A DNA stretch of 55,986 nt from Oscillospiraceae bacterium (GCA_029098185.1 JAQXNV010000018.1:1-55986); one strand, 5' to 3'. Counted from the stretch's first letter, positions 37,095 to 46,567 are shown. Numbers and translations are program-made. The notes: generated by a model from the letters alone, not told the origin.

Positions 37095-37784
37095 TTGATA
37101 TTACGCGTTCTGTTCAGCAGTGCTACGGCCGCTGAAAAATTATCCATCATCCTGCCGCAGATCGCTGCCGTTCTGGTAGTCGTCTTTCTAATCCTGCCGC
37201 TCCACGAGTGGGCGCACGGCTTTGTAGCCTATAAGCTGGGTGACGATACCGCCAAACGGCAGGGCCGGCTGACCTTTAATCCCATCGCCAGCATCGACCC
37301 TATCGGTGCGCTGTTCATCCTGCTTTTCGGCTTTGGCTGGGCGCGCCCGGTGCCCATAAACCCCAACAACTTTAAAAATCGCCGGGCCGGCATGGCGCTG
37401 ACCGCTTTGGCGGGACCGCTGGCCAATTTGGTGGCGGCGCTGGCAGGCGGCCTCATTTACTGCGGCGTGTTCCTGCTGACAAAGGGCGCTGCGCCGACCT
37501 GGATCTATTACTGCTTCAATTATTATATCTCCATCAACGTGTCGTTGGCGGTGTTTAATCTGCTGCCGGTGCCGCCTCTGGACGGCTCCAAGATCTTAGG
37601 CGCCTTTCTGCCGCAGCGGGTAGCGGAAAAGTATTACCGGTATCAAAACCTGATCGTCCCCATCGCATTTATCCTGCTGATGACCGGCGCCTTCAGCCAT
37701 GTGCTGTATTACGCCCAGGACGCTTGCGCCAACGGCATCATGTGGCTCTCGCAGCTTCCCTACAAGCTGTTTGGCCTGCTGTAA
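37095..37784 (+). CDS. Site-2 protease family membrane metalloprotease (M50)
   Basis: This 229-residue intramembrane protease has the zinc motif PLHEWAHG in an early helix and the second ligand region PVPPLDGSKIL in a later helix. About five or six hydrophobic segments span the membrane. It belongs to the short YwhC/YdiL-like M50 group without PDZ or CBS domains; substrates are unknown. The start is taken as TTG 37095 with AAAGGAG ten bases upstream; a GTG at 37086 is too close to the site. scpA starts three bases after its stop, so the genes are coupled. Confidence 0.88.
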   Translation: MILRVLFSSATAAEKLSIILPQIAAVLVVVFLILPLHEWAHGFVAYKLGDDTAKRQGRLTFNPIASIDPIGALFILLFGFGWARPVPINPNNFKNRRAGMALTALAGPLANLVAALAGGLIYCGVFLLTKGAAPTWIYYCFNYYISINVSLAVFNLLPVPPLDGSKILGAFLPQRVAEKYYRYQNLIVPIAFILLMTGAFSHVLYYAQDACANGIMWLSQLPYKLFGLL

Positions 37785-37787
37785 GCG

Positions 37788-38501
37788 ATGGAGGGATTTT
37801 CCTATAAGCTGCCGGACTTTGAAGGCCCGCTGGATCTGCTGCTCCACCTCATTGCCAAAAACAAGCTGAGCATCTGCGAGGTGCAGATCTCCTCTCTGCT
37901 GGAGCAGTACCTGGAGCACATCGCGATGATGCAGGAGCAGGATCTGGACATTGCCAGCGAATTTCTGGAAATGGCCTCCCGGCTGGTCCACATCAAGACC
38001 GTGTTCCTCCTGCCAAAGCATGAGGAAGGTGAAGCGCTGGAACAGGAGCTGGTGGGCCAGTTGCTGGAGTATCAGGTCTACAAGGAGATGGCGGGGCAGT
38101 TTGCGTCGCTGTTTTCCATGGATCAGTTTGTCCGGCAGACAGAAAAGCTGCCGAAAGACCCCCTCTACCGGCAACCTCTGGACCCATCGTCGCTGGCAAA
38201 AGCATACGATAGCGCTATGGGAAAAGGCAGGCGCTTTGCCCCGCCGCCCATGGAGCGGATCTCAGCCCTGGTGTCCCGGCGGGTGGTGTCGGTGACGTCT
38301 CAGATCGTTTCCGTCATGGGTCAGTTGCGCGCTAACGGCCCCACGGCCTATGAAGCGCTGTTTGCGGAAAAAACGGAAAAGACGGAGATGGTGGCGACCT
38401 TTCTGGCGGTGCTGGAACTGATCAAAGGCCACCGCATCCGGATAGAGGATACGGCGGCAGGCAGTGTTGTTTTCCTGCGGGAACGGGAGGAAACGAGATG
38501 A
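37788..38501 (+). CDS. scpA: Segregation and condensation protein A
   Basis: ScpA is the kleisin subunit of the SMC-ScpAB condensin that organises and segregates the chromosome. The 237 residues begin with the characteristic FEGPLDLLLHLIAKNKLSI and contain LVHIKTVFLLPKHE. The C-terminal winged helix that contacts the SMC head includes TFLAVLELIKGHRI. It overlaps scpB by four bases (ATGA), a translational coupling conserved in Firmicutes. Confidence 0.95.
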   Translation: MEGFSYKLPDFEGPLDLLLHLIAKNKLSICEVQISSLLEQYLEHIAMMQEQDLDIASEFLEMASRLVHIKTVFLLPKHEEGEALEQELVGQLLEYQVYKEMAGQFASLFSMDQFVRQTEKLPKDPLYRQPLDPSSLAKAYDSAMGKGRRFAPPPMERISALVSRRVVSVTSQIVSVMGQLRANGPTAYEALFAEKTEKTEMVATFLAVLELIKGHRIRIEDTAAGSVVFLREREETR

Positions 38502-39049
38502 CCGAACAACAAATCAAAGGCGCCATCGAAGCCATCCTGTTTGCTTCCGGCGAGCCGGTATCGCCGGACAAGATCGCAAAAGCCCTGGAGTATCCCCTGG
38601 AGAAAACAACGGAGCTGCTGCGCGCACTGGCCATGGAATATGACCAGGCAGGCCGGGGGATCTCCATCGTCGTGCTGGACGGCGCGTACCAAATGTGCAG
38701 CAGAAAGGCGTTTGCGCCCCAGGTGCGAAAAGTCCTGGAGCTGCGGCGCAACACGCCTCTGTCGGCTGCGGCCATGGAGGTGCTGGCAGTAGTGGCCTAT
38801 AACCAGCCGGTGACCAAGGCGTTTTTGGAGCAGGTCCGCGGCGTGGACTGCTCCGGCGTTGTCAGCAGCCTGATGACCAAGGGGCTCCTGGAGGAGCGGG
38901 GACGGCTGGAGTTGCCTGGCCGGCCGCTGCTCTATGGCACGACGCAAAATTTTCTCCGGTGCATGGGTATCGCTTCTCTGGAAGAGCTGCCCCCGCTGCC
39001 CAACAGCGAAACGCCTTCGGAAACGCCGGCCCCGGCAGAATCATCATAA
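38498..39049 (+). CDS. scpB: Segregation and condensation protein B
   Basis: ScpB is the dimeric winged-helix partner of ScpA. The 183 residues contain AIEAILFASGEPVS, then LSAAAMEVLAVVAYNQPVTK and a GLLEERGRL element typical of ScpB, with an acidic/proline-rich C-terminal tail. GGGAGGAAACG precedes the ATG within the end of scpA. The DUF2953 gene follows directly. Confidence 0.95.
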   Translation: MTEQQIKGAIEAILFASGEPVSPDKIAKALEYPLEKTTELLRALAMEYDQAGRGISIVVLDGAYQMCSRKAFAPQVRKVLELRRNTPLSAAAMEVLAVVAYNQPVTKAFLEQVRGVDCSGVVSSLMTKGLLEERGRLELPGRPLLYGTTQNFLRCMGIASLEELPPLPNSETPSETPAPAESS

Positions 39050-39073
39050 CGGAACGCAAAGGAGGTGGACCCT

Positions 39074-39781
39074 ATGGTCGCTTTGATCGTCATCGGCAGT
39101 ATCCTGCTGTTTTTGCTGCTGGTACTGCTGTGTCCTGTAAAGCTCAGCGTCACCTATCAGGAGACCCTCTCCCTGACGCTGCGGTACGCCTTTGTGAAGA
39201 TCCGTCTCCTGCCGTCTAAAACGCCGGAGAAGGCGTCGGCAGCAAAGGAGAAAAAACCGAAAAAAGAAAAAAAGCCCCCGTCAGAGGAAGGGGGAAAACC
39301 CAAGTCTTTCTTCCAGAAGCTGAAAGAACAGCACGGGATCAGCGGACTGTTGTATCTGGGCAAGGAGCTGTTGAAGCTGGCCGGGTCGTCCCTTAAGGGC
39401 TTTTTCTCTCATGTGGTCGTGTACCATCTCCACGGCGATGTCCGCATCGCTACCGATGACGCCGCCCAAACGGCCATCCAGTTTGGCCAGGCCTGTGCCG
39501 TGCTGGAGCCGTGTATGGCGGTGCTGATGCCCCTTGTGCCCAAAAAGAAGCGCAAGGATGTAAAACTGTATGTAGCCCCCGATTTTACGTCGGAGGTTTC
39601 CAAGATAGGCGTGTATGCCGAAGTCGGTATCCGGCCACTGTTCGTGTTTTCCACCGTGTTCTACGCTCTGTTCCGGTTCATCGCCATTTATGTGCGGGCC
39701 GGTCAGCGGGCCAAAGAACGAAAGGCGGAAAACGATGGACAGACACAACCAATTCCCGAAAATCCAACAAAGGCGGTGTAA
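39074..39781 (+). CDS. DUF2953 domain membrane protein (YtfI-like)
   Basis: This 235-residue protein has an N-terminal membrane helix (ALIVIGSILLFLLLVLL), a lysine-rich linker with repeated KKPKKEKK, and a C-terminal alpha/beta region ending in another hydrophobic segment. DUF2953 genes sit next to the spore protein gene gerW in bacilli (ytfI-ytfJ), as here, so a sporulation or germination role is likely. ATG 39074 has AAGGAGG eight bases upstream. gerW starts five bases after the stop. Confidence 0.82.
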   Translation: MVALIVIGSILLFLLLVLLCPVKLSVTYQETLSLTLRYAFVKIRLLPSKTPEKASAAKEKKPKKEKKPPSEEGGKPKSFFQKLKEQHGISGLLYLGKELLKLAGSSLKGFFSHVVVYHLHGDVRIATDDAAQTAIQFGQACAVLEPCMAVLMPLVPKKKRKDVKLYVAPDFTSEVSKIGVYAEVGIRPLFVFSTVFYALFRFIAIYVRAGQRAKERKAENDGQTQPIPENPTKAV

Positions 39782-39786
39782 TCAAT

Positions 39787-40248
39787 ATGGCAGACAATAA
39801 TGTAGTAAAAGGTACAATGGATGGCATGATGGAAAACTTGAAGGGCATGGTCGATTCCAATTCCGTGATCGGAGACCCGATCACGACGCCGGACGGCACC
39901 ACCATCATTCCCGTTTCGAAGATCAGCTATGGGTTTGGCACAGGCGGCGGTAACGCCGGCATGAGCGCAAAGAGCAACCTGACCGGTTTTGGCGCCGGCG
40001 GCGGTGGCGGCATCACGGTGACACCGGTAGCGTTTTTGTCCATTAAGGACGGCGTGGTGAAGATGATCCAGGTAGAGCCGTTTATCAGCTCTGTGGACCG
40101 GGTCATTGAGAAGATGCCGGATATGATGGATAAGGTCGGCGACTTCCTCGACGACAAAAAGGAAGAGCGGGCCGCCAAAAAGGCCGAGAAGAAAGCGGAA
40201 AAGGAAGCGGCAAAGGAACTGAAGAAGCTGACAAAGGACGAAAAATAA
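39787..40248 (+). CDS. gerW: GerW family sporulation protein (YtfJ)
   Basis: This 153-residue protein of endospore formers is needed in Bacillus for normal lysozyme resistance and germination. Visible are the NLKGMVDSNSVIGDPI start region, the glycine-rich core GTGGGNAG and GFGAGGGGGITVTPVAFL, and a long charged helix rich in Lys/Glu/Ala at the C-terminus. Its presence indicates a spore former. AAAGGCGGTG serves as ribosome site. Confidence 0.92.
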   Translation: MADNNVVKGTMDGMMENLKGMVDSNSVIGDPITTPDGTTIIPVSKISYGFGTGGGNAGMSAKSNLTGFGAGGGGGITVTPVAFLSIKDGVVKMIQVEPFISSVDRVIEKMPDMMDKVGDFLDDKKEERAAKKAEKKAEKEAAKELKKLTKDEK

Positions 40249-40344
40249 GCGTGTTCGTCAGCGCAAAACAGGATAGCAATGTCTAAAGAGAGCAATCGTC
40301 TGCATAGGATTGGTTAAAACAAAACCGTTTGGCAGGTGGTTGCT

Positions 40345-41487
40345 TTGTTCCTGAAAAAAACAGTCTGCGCGCTCTTTCTGACGCTCACCCTGGCCGTCGC
40401 CCTTTCGGGCCATGTTTTGGCGTCCTCGTCCCCGCCGGAGAATTCCGCTAAGGCCGCTGTGGTATACTGCGTCAATACAGGGCAGGTGCTCTATCGGAAA
40501 AACGAGGAAGAACGTCTGGCCATGGCCAGTACCACGAAGATCATGACCGCGCTTTTGACGCTGGAGGCGGCGGCTGTCGAAAACAAAGATGTGACCATCA
40601 CCGAGGAGATGACAGCGGTGGAAGGCTCCTCCATGGGGCTAAAGGATGGCGATGTACTGCCTCTGCGGGAGCTGGCAGTGGGGATGCTTTTGGTGTCCGG
40701 CAACGATGCTGCCAACGCATCGGCTATAGCCATCGACGGTTCTGCGGAACGCTTTGCCCAGCGGATGAACCGGCGTGCTGAGGAACTGCATCTGGACAAT
40801 ACCCATTTTGTCACGCCGTCAGGGCTGGATGATGACCAGCATTATTCCACCGCCCTGGATATGGCAAAGCTATCAGCGGCAGCTATTGCTAACCCCGATT
40901 TTCGCGCCATTTGCAGCCAGACAACGATGCAGGCTGCCTTTACAACGCCGCAAAAACGGGTGACGCTGCAAAATCACAACCGGCTTTTGCAGCAGTACGA
41001 AGGCTGTATCGGGATCAAGACCGGCTTTACGAAAAAGGCGGGCCGATGTCTGGTGTCGGCAGCAGAGCGGGACGGCGTTTTGTTGGTGGCGGTGACGCTA
41101 TGCGACCCCGACGACTGGAAAGACCACGCGTCGTTGTTGGACTACGGCTTTTCCAAAGTAGAGGCCGCTTCTCTGCCAGAGGACGGAGAACACCGGGAAG
41201 TGGCCGTTGTGGGCGGCACGGCAGACACCGTTTCGGTGACGACTGGTCCGTCCCAGTCGCCCCTTGTGGTAGAGCGGGGCAAGACGGTCCAGTGTTACTG
41301 GAAGCTGCCCCGGTTTGTGTATGCGCCGGTAACAGAAGGCGATGTGCTGGGCAAGGTGGTGTATCAGGTAGATGGCGCTACTGTCGGGGAAGTTTCTCTC
41401 ATTGCGTCAGGCGATGTGCCGCAGCAGGAGCAGACGATACCGCCCTGGCAGCAGGCTGTGCGGTGGATCGTAGCGCTGTTTTCTTAA
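40345..41487 (+). CDS. D-alanyl-D-alanine carboxypeptidase (PBP5/DacF-like)
   Basis: This secreted serine peptidase trims the terminal D-Ala of peptidoglycan. The 380 residues begin with a signal peptide (ALFLTLTLAVALSGHVLA). Active-site motifs are all present: SxxK in ASTTKIMTALL, SGN in LLVSGNDAAN, and KTG in IGIKTGFTKKAG. A beta-rich C-terminal domain and a final hydrophobic helix follow. TTG 40345 is chosen with AGGTGG six bases upstream; GTG 40336 overlaps it. Position between gerW and rluB parallels dacB in Bacillus, so a spore-cortex role is possible. Confidence 0.9.
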   Translation: MFLKKTVCALFLTLTLAVALSGHVLASSSPPENSAKAAVVYCVNTGQVLYRKNEEERLAMASTTKIMTALLTLEAAAVENKDVTITEEMTAVEGSSMGLKDGDVLPLRELAVGMLLVSGNDAANASAIAIDGSAERFAQRMNRRAEELHLDNTHFVTPSGLDDDQHYSTALDMAKLSAAAIANPDFRAICSQTTMQAAFTTPQKRVTLQNHNRLLQQYEGCIGIKTGFTKKAGRCLVSAAERDGVLLVAVTLCDPDDWKDHASLLDYGFSKVEAASLPEDGEHREVAVVGGTADTVSVTTGPSQSPLVVERGKTVQCYWKLPRFVYAPVTEGDVLGKVVYQVDGATVGEVSLIASGDVPQQEQTIPPWQQAVRWIVALFS

Positions 41488-41548
41488 CCATCGGAACGAG
41501 CAGGAAGTTATTTTTATGAAAAGCAAGGAAGGATCAAAGGAGGAACGT

Positions 41549-42307
41549 ATGGCAAAAGAGGTACGACTGCAAAAAATGCTGGCCGACTGCGGTGTAGCGT
41601 CCCGCCGAAAGGCAGAGGAGCTCATCGCCAATGGGCAGGTCCGCGTCAACGGAAAGATCGCCAAGATCGGCGATAAGGTAGACCCCAAAAAGGATAAGGT
41701 GTCGGTCAATGGCCGGCACATCGTGTCCGAGCGAAATGTGTATTATATGCTTCACAAGCCCCGCGGATTTATCACTACCATGCAGGACGAGATGGATCGC
41801 AAATGTGTAGCGGAGCTGGTCCGGGACATCCCGGAGCGGGTGTATCCGGTGGGCCGGCTGGACCGGGAATCGGAAGGGATGCTCCTGATGACCAACGACG
41901 GCGATTTTGCCAATCTCATCGCCCACCCTTCTACCCATGTGACAAAAACGTACCGGGTCACTGTGCGGCCCTCTGTCAACGAGGACCAGTTGACCGCCCT
42001 TGCTATGGGCGTCGTCATCGACGGCCAGCAGACATTGCCCGCCCAGGTGCGGGTGTTGTCTCAGGAGCCGGGCCGCGTGGTGCTGGAGATCATTTTGCAG
42101 GAGGGCCGCAACCGGCAGATCCGCAAGATGTGTGAAGCGCTGGGTCTGGAGGTCGCCCGGTTAAAGCGGACGGCTATCGGGCCCATCAAGCTGGGGATGC
42201 TCCAGCCCGGCGATTATCGCCGATTGACACTGGAGGAAGTCAAGAAGCTGCGCAATGCGGCAAAAGCTGCCGGTCAGTCGGAGCAGGAACGGGGAGAAAG
42301 ACGATGA
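41549..42307 (+). CDS. rluB: 23S rRNA pseudouridine synthase of the RluB/RsuA family
   Basis: This enzyme isomerises a uridine in large-subunit rRNA. The 252 residues have an N-terminal S4 RNA-binding domain (RLQKMLADCGVASRRKAEEL) and a catalytic domain with the essential aspartate in VGRLDRESEGMLLMTNDG. It contains EGRNRQIRKMCEALG further on. AAAGGAGG precedes ATG 41549; an ATG at 41516 has a weaker context. Overlap of four bases with the next gene suggests coupling. Confidence 0.92.
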   Translation: MAKEVRLQKMLADCGVASRRKAEELIANGQVRVNGKIAKIGDKVDPKKDKVSVNGRHIVSERNVYYMLHKPRGFITTMQDEMDRKCVAELVRDIPERVYPVGRLDRESEGMLLMTNDGDFANLIAHPSTHVTKTYRVTVRPSVNEDQLTALAMGVVIDGQQTLPAQVRVLSQEPGRVVLEIILQEGRNRQIRKMCEALGLEVARLKRTAIGPIKLGMLQPGDYRRLTLEEVKKLRNAAKAAGQSEQERGERR

Positions 42308-42711
42308 TCACGATCCTGCCTATGGAAGATACACTGCAAAAAGCTGCCATCTTGGCCCAGTATCCGAACATTTGCGGCCGGGGCGACGTGCTGGAAATGC
42401 GCGAAAAAGACACGCTTTTCGGGACGATCGTTGTGGCGGTAGACGGAAAGACACTGTGCATTTACAATATGACCGTGAGCGGCGAAAGCTGGGGATTGTT
42501 AGACGCTATGGGTAAGCTGACAGCCGACAGCCTACTGCGGTCAGCCGCCTCTTACGGAGAGCATTTTGGCGCCGAGGTGATCGTTGCCGAAAAAGGGCCC
42601 TTTGCATCGTTTTTGCAAATAAAGGGCTTTGTAGAAAAAAACGATATGCTCACTGCGCCCATGAGCGCCTTTGTCCACTGGCATAGGCCGGCAGAAAACC
42701 ATAAAGCGTGA
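42304..42711 (+). CDS. Uncharacterised protein, possible GNAT fold
   Basis: This 135-residue protein is translationally coupled to rluB (ATGA overlap). The C-terminal half, with LTADSLLRSAASYGEHFGAE, then FLQIKGF and a final P.SAFVHW, resembles the second half of GNAT acetyltransferases. I cannot find the acetyl-CoA pyrophosphate loop, so it may be a degenerate or variant member. No membrane segment or signal is seen. Function unknown. Confidence 0.65.
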   Translation: MITILPMEDTLQKAAILAQYPNICGRGDVLEMREKDTLFGTIVVAVDGKTLCIYNMTVSGESWGLLDAMGKLTADSLLRSAASYGEHFGAEVIVAEKGPFASFLQIKGFVEKNDMLTAPMSAFVHWHRPAENHKA

Positions 42712-42754
42712 GAAGGACTGCGCTGTCCTGCCAAAAAGCAAGACGCAGCCGGTC

Positions 42755-42783
42755 TTGAAATTCCGGCGGGAAGCTGGTAAAAT
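42755..42783 (+). promoter_or_regulatory. Promoter of the remA-gmk-rpoZ operon
   Basis: TTGAAA (42755-42760) and TAAAAT (42778-42783) have 17-bp spacing, 34 bases upstream of remA. Confidence 0.7.
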
Positions 42784-42816
42784 AAAGGCAGAACCAGCGA
42801 GAAAGGACGCATACCC

Positions 42817-43089
42817 ATGAAACTGATCAACATTGGCTTTGGCAATATGGTTTCGGCCAACCGGGTGATCGCCATGGTCAGCCCGGAATCCGCGCCCATC
42901 AAGCGGATGATCCAGGATGCCAAGGAGAGCGGCACGCTCATCGACGCCACCTATGGGCGCAGGACCCGGACGGTCATCGTTATGGACAGCGATCATGTGG
43001 TGCTTTCGGCCATCCAGCCGGAGACGGTGGCCAATCGGCTGAATCATCAGGAAAACGGAAACGAGGAGGAGTTGGAGGACAATGGCTGA
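42817..43089 (+). CDS. remA: RemA-family regulator (DUF370)
   Basis: This 90-residue DNA-binding protein in Bacillus activates biofilm matrix and osmoprotection genes as a ring-shaped oligomer. It starts [19 protein letters not shown] and includes [32 protein letters not shown] and [12 protein letters not shown], all typical of DUF370. AGAAAGGACG is the ribosome site. It overlaps gmk by eight bases. The remA-gmk-rpoZ order is conserved in Firmicutes. Confidence 0.93.
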   Translation: MKLINIGFGNMVSANRVIAMVSPESAPIKRMIQDAKESGTLIDATYGRRTRTVIVMDSDHVVLSAIQPETVANRLNHQENGNEEELEDNG

Positions 43090-43666
43090 CAGAGGACTTT
43101 TGGTAGTGCTTTCGGGGCCAAGCGGCACGGGCAAGGGAACGGTCATCCGCCGTCTGCTGGAGGATAACCCCCAGGTGCGGCTGTCGGTATCGGCAACGAC
43201 CCGGAGCCCCCGGGAGGGCGAACGGCACGGCGAGCATTACTTTTTTGTATCCCGGGAGGAGTTTGAGCAGATGATCCGGGAAAAGAAGGTCTTGGAATAC
43301 GCCGAGTACTGCGGCCGCTATTACGGCACGCCTTTAGCGCCCATCGAAAATTGGCGGAACAACGGCAACGATGTCCTGCTGGAGATCGAGGTCCAGGGCG
43401 GCGCCCAGGTCAAGGAGAAATGTCCCGACTGCGTGACGATCTTCCTGCTGCCGCCGTCGGAAGCGGAGCTGGAGAACCGGCTGCGGGGCCGTGGCACCGA
43501 GGATGAGGCGACGATCCAAAAACGGCTTGATGCCGCTAAGGAAGAACTGAAGGAAGCGTCCCGCTACGATTACAATGTTGTCAATACAGACGTAGGGGAG
43601 ACCGCCCGGGAGATCATGGAGATCCTGGGCAGAGAGCGGGAAAAGCATAACGGAAAACAGGGATAA
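43082..43666 (+). CDS. gmk: Guanylate kinase
   Basis: Gmk phosphorylates GMP to GDP using ATP. The 194 residues contain the P-loop [16 protein letters not shown], the GMP-binding [32 protein letters not shown] and the lid arginines in [21 protein letters not shown] sequence. The start lies inside the end of remA with GGAGG upstream. Length and motifs are complete. Confidence 0.96.
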   Translation: MADRGLLVVLSGPSGTGKGTVIRRLLEDNPQVRLSVSATTRSPREGERHGEHYFFVSREEFEQMIREKKVLEYAEYCGRYYGTPLAPIENWRNNGNDVLLEIEVQGGAQVKEKCPDCVTIFLLPPSEAELENRLRGRGTEDEATIQKRLDAAKEELKEASRYDYNVVNTDVGETAREIMEILGREREKHNGKQG

Positions 43667-43681
43667 AAGGAGACAAGACAT

Positions 43682-43984
43682 ATGTTAAAACCATCTGCAG
43701 AGCTGACAAAGGATTTGAAGATTAGCACGTATTCTCTGGTGGTGGGCATTGCCAAGCGTGCCAGAGAGATCGCCGTTGACGCAGAGATCCGGGGGGAGAT
43801 CCTCACCGATAAGCCGGTAGATATGGCGGTGCAGGAATACATCGACCACGACTTCGAGATCATCGAGACAGAGCCTTGTGAGGAGTGCGGCCGTCTGGAC
43901 TGCATCTGCGACAAAAAGGAAGCGCCAAAGCAGGAAGCGGATCAGCAGGACGCACCTGTAGAAGAAGCGCCCACAGAGGCGTGA
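43682..43984 (+). CDS. rpoZ: RNA polymerase omega subunit with a cysteine-containing tail
   Basis: This small RNA polymerase assembly subunit has 100 residues. The core (SAELTKDLKISTYSLVVGIAKRARE, split by the usual helix, then DKPVDMAVQEYI) fits omega. The extra C-terminal part contains four cysteines in EPCEECGRLDCICDKK (CxxC then CxC) followed by an acidic, proline-rich tail; a metal site is possible. GGAG precedes the ATG. Its place after gmk confirms identity. Confidence 0.92.
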   Translation: MLKPSAELTKDLKISTYSLVVGIAKRAREIAVDAEIRGEILTDKPVDMAVQEYIDHDFEIIETEPCEECGRLDCICDKKEAPKQEADQQDAPVEEAPTEA

Positions 43985-43999
43985 CCGAAAGGATGACGC

Positions 44000-46471
44000 A
44001 TGGATCGCACGGAACAGACCATTGCGCAGGTGTGTGTGGAAAACACCGCCTATGATTTTGATCAGCTATTTGACTACCTTGTGCCGCCCTCTCTGCTTGA
44101 CGCAGCCAGGGAAGGGTGCAGGGTTTTAGTGCCGTTTGGGCGTTCCAACGGCAAGCGCCAGGGGATGATCTTATCCATAAAGCCACAAACGTCCGCCCCT
44201 GCGGACCATATCAAGCCCATCACAGCGGTGCTGGACAAGGAACCGCTGCTGAACCGGGAACTGCGGGAGATGGTGTTCTGGCTCAAAGAGCGGTATTTTT
44301 GTACCCTTTTTGAGGCAGTACACCTCCTTTTGCCTACGGGCATCAATTTTAAGATCCAGGCGTCCTACGGGCTGGCAAAGCCCCTTTCCGAGTGGGATGT
44401 ATCTGCGTTTTCGCCCTTGCAGCAGCAGATCATCACCTATCTGCACCACCAGAAAAAGATGGTGCGACAGGAAACGCTGCGCCGGGACCTGGGACTGCAA
44501 AAGGGCGACAAGACGCTGGAGCAGCTTTACCGGGACGGCGTGCTGGTGCGCTCCAGCGGAGCAGTGCGGAACATCGGTGATGCCACGACGAAAATGGTCC
44601 GGCTGCGGCAGGATTGGGCAAGCGGCCCGCCCAAAAAGCTGACGCCCCGGCAGCGAGAGGTCTTTCAGGTGCTTCAAGATACCGGCGGCGCATCGGTGAA
44701 AGAGGTGTGCTATTTTACCGGCGTCACGTCGTCGGTCCTGCAGACCATGGTGAAAAACGGCGTGGCCGAGTTTTATGAGGAAAGCGTTTACCGCAACCCT
44801 TATGCCGGTGTGTCTGCATCATCATCGCAAGAGGATGTGACCCTTTCGCCGGAACAGCATCTAGCGTTTGAAAAGCTGCTCACCGCCTATGAATCGGATG
44901 AGCCGTCCGTCTCTTTGCTGTACGGCGTGACGGGCAGCGGCAAGACCCTCGTCTTTTTAAAGCTCATCGATAAAGCCATCGCGCAGGGCGATTCTGTCAT
45001 CGTCATGGTGCCGGAAATTTCCCTGACACCCCAGACTATCGGCCGCTTTCACCAGCGCTACGGCAAGGCGGTGGCGGTGTTCCACAGCGGGCTTTCTCTG
45101 GGGGAGCGGCTCGATGAGTGGAAACGGGTGAGATCCGGCCAGGCGAAGATCGCCATCGGCACCCGGTCGGCGGTGTTTGCGCCCTTTGACAAGGTGGGGC
45201 TCATCATCATGGACGAGGAACATGAGCACACCTATAAGTCGGAGATGTCGCCCCGGTTCCACGCCAGAGAGGTGGCCAAATTCCGGTGTGCCTTTCACAA
45301 GGGACTGCTGGTGCTGTCCTCGGCGACGCCCTCTATGGAGAGCGCCTATGCCGCCCAGACAGGCCGGTATGGCTATGCGTCTCTGCCAAAGCGATATGGA
45401 CCGGCAAAGCTGCCAGAAGTCATCGTTGTAGACATGAACGAGGAACAGCAACGGGGGAACACCACCACCTTTAGCGCTGCCCTGCTGGAAGCACTGCGGG
45501 AAAATTTAGCGGCAGGCCATCAGTCTATCCTGCTGCTCAATCGGCGGGGATACCATCCCTTTGCCAGTTGCCGCAATTGCCGGGAGGTGGTCACTTGTCC
45601 CCATTGCAGTATCTCGTTGACGTATCACGCCGCGAACCATCGGCTGCTGTGCCATTACTGCGGTTATTCTGTGCCGTTTTCCGATGAATGTCCCCACTGC
45701 CATGAACGGGAGGTACGCTTTACCGGCGTGGGCACCCAGCGGGCGGAGGAACAGCTACAGGCGTTTCTGCCCCAGGCCCGTGTGCTGCGATTGGACACCG
45801 ACGCCGCCATGAGCCGCAACGACTACGAGAAAAAGCTGTCGGCCTTTGGCCGGGGAGAGTACGACATCATCATCGGGACGCAGATGGTGGCAAAAGGGCT
45901 GGATTTCCCCAACGTGACGCTGGTAGGCGTTTTGTCGGCGGACCAGTCTCTCTACAGCGATGATTTCCGCAGCAGTGAGCGGACCTTTGACCTGTTGACC
46001 CAGGTCGTCGGCCGGTCGGGCCGGGGCAGTCTGCCGGGCAAGGCCATCATCCAGACCTTTACGCCGGAGAACAACATCATTGCCCTGTCGTCATCCCAGG
46101 ATTTTCCCGCCTTTTACCATCAGGAGATCCAGTACCGCAAGGCTATGCTCTACCCGCCCTTTGCCGATCTGGTCACGGTGGGCTTCATCGGCCAAAAGGA
46201 ATCTCAGGTGCAGCAGGCAGGGCACCGGTTCCTGGAGCTGTTCAGCGCTCTGGCAAAGGCCGAGTACAGCACCCTGCCTCTGCGGGTGCTGCCGCCGTCG
46301 CCGGCCCTGGTGGCAAAGGTCAGCAACAAATACCGCTACCGCCTCATCATCAAATGTAAAAACGACCGCCGGTTTAGAGAGCTGTTATCCCGGCTGCTGA
46401 TCCAGTTCCGGCGGGAGAAGGGCTTTTCCGACGTGACGGTCATCGCCGATACCTGTCCGGATCTGGTATAG
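44000..46471 (+). CDS. priA: Primosomal protein N' (PriA helicase)
   Basis: PriA restarts stalled replication forks by loading the replicative helicase. The 823 residues have the N-terminal 3'-DNA-end-binding domain, Walker A GVTGSGKTLV near residue 311, the DEEH box (IIMDEEHEHTYKS) near 403, and two zinc-binding cysteine clusters (CRNCREVVTCPHC, CHYCGYS, CPHC) between about 525 and 572. GTQMVAKGLDFPNVT and VVGRSGRG helicase motifs follow. The start ATG at 44000 follows AAGGATG. Gene order rpoZ-(coaBC)-priA-def is conserved, but coaBC is absent here. Confidence 0.96.
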   Translation: MDRTEQTIAQVCVENTAYDFDQLFDYLVPPSLLDAAREGCRVLVPFGRSNGKRQGMILSIKPQTSAPADHIKPITAVLDKEPLLNRELREMVFWLKERYFCTLFEAVHLLLPTGINFKIQASYGLAKPLSEWDVSAFSPLQQQIITYLHHQKKMVRQETLRRDLGLQKGDKTLEQLYRDGVLVRSSGAVRNIGDATTKMVRLRQDWASGPPKKLTPRQREVFQVLQDTGGASVKEVCYFTGVTSSVLQTMVKNGVAEFYEESVYRNPYAGVSASSSQEDVTLSPEQHLAFEKLLTAYESDEPSVSLLYGVTGSGKTLVFLKLIDKAIAQGDSVIVMVPEISLTPQTIGRFHQRYGKAVAVFHSGLSLGERLDEWKRVRSGQAKIAIGTRSAVFAPFDKVGLIIMDEEHEHTYKSEMSPRFHAREVAKFRCAFHKGLLVLSSATPSMESAYAAQTGRYGYASLPKRYGPAKLPEVIVVDMNEEQQRGNTTTFSAALLEALRENLAAGHQSILLLNRRGYHPFASCRNCREVVTCPHCSISLTYHAANHRLLCHYCGYSVPFSDECPHCHEREVRFTGVGTQRAEEQLQAFLPQARVLRLDTDAAMSRNDYEKKLSAFGRGEYDIIIGTQMVAKGLDFPNVTLVGVLSADQSLYSDDFRSSERTFDLLTQVVGRSGRGSLPGKAIIQTFTPENNIIALSSSQDFPAFYHQEIQYRKAMLYPPFADLVTVGFIGQKESQVQQAGHRFLELFSALAKAEYSTLPLRVLPPSPALVAKVSNKYRYRLIIKCKNDRRFRELLSRLLIQFRREKGFSDVTVIADTCPDLV

Positions 46472-46567
46472 AAAATTTTCACGGGCGTAGTGGATTTTCC
46501 ACGAAATTGTGCTACAATAAGACAATCATCAAACAACGATAAATTTGAAACTAGAAGGGTGAATCAT

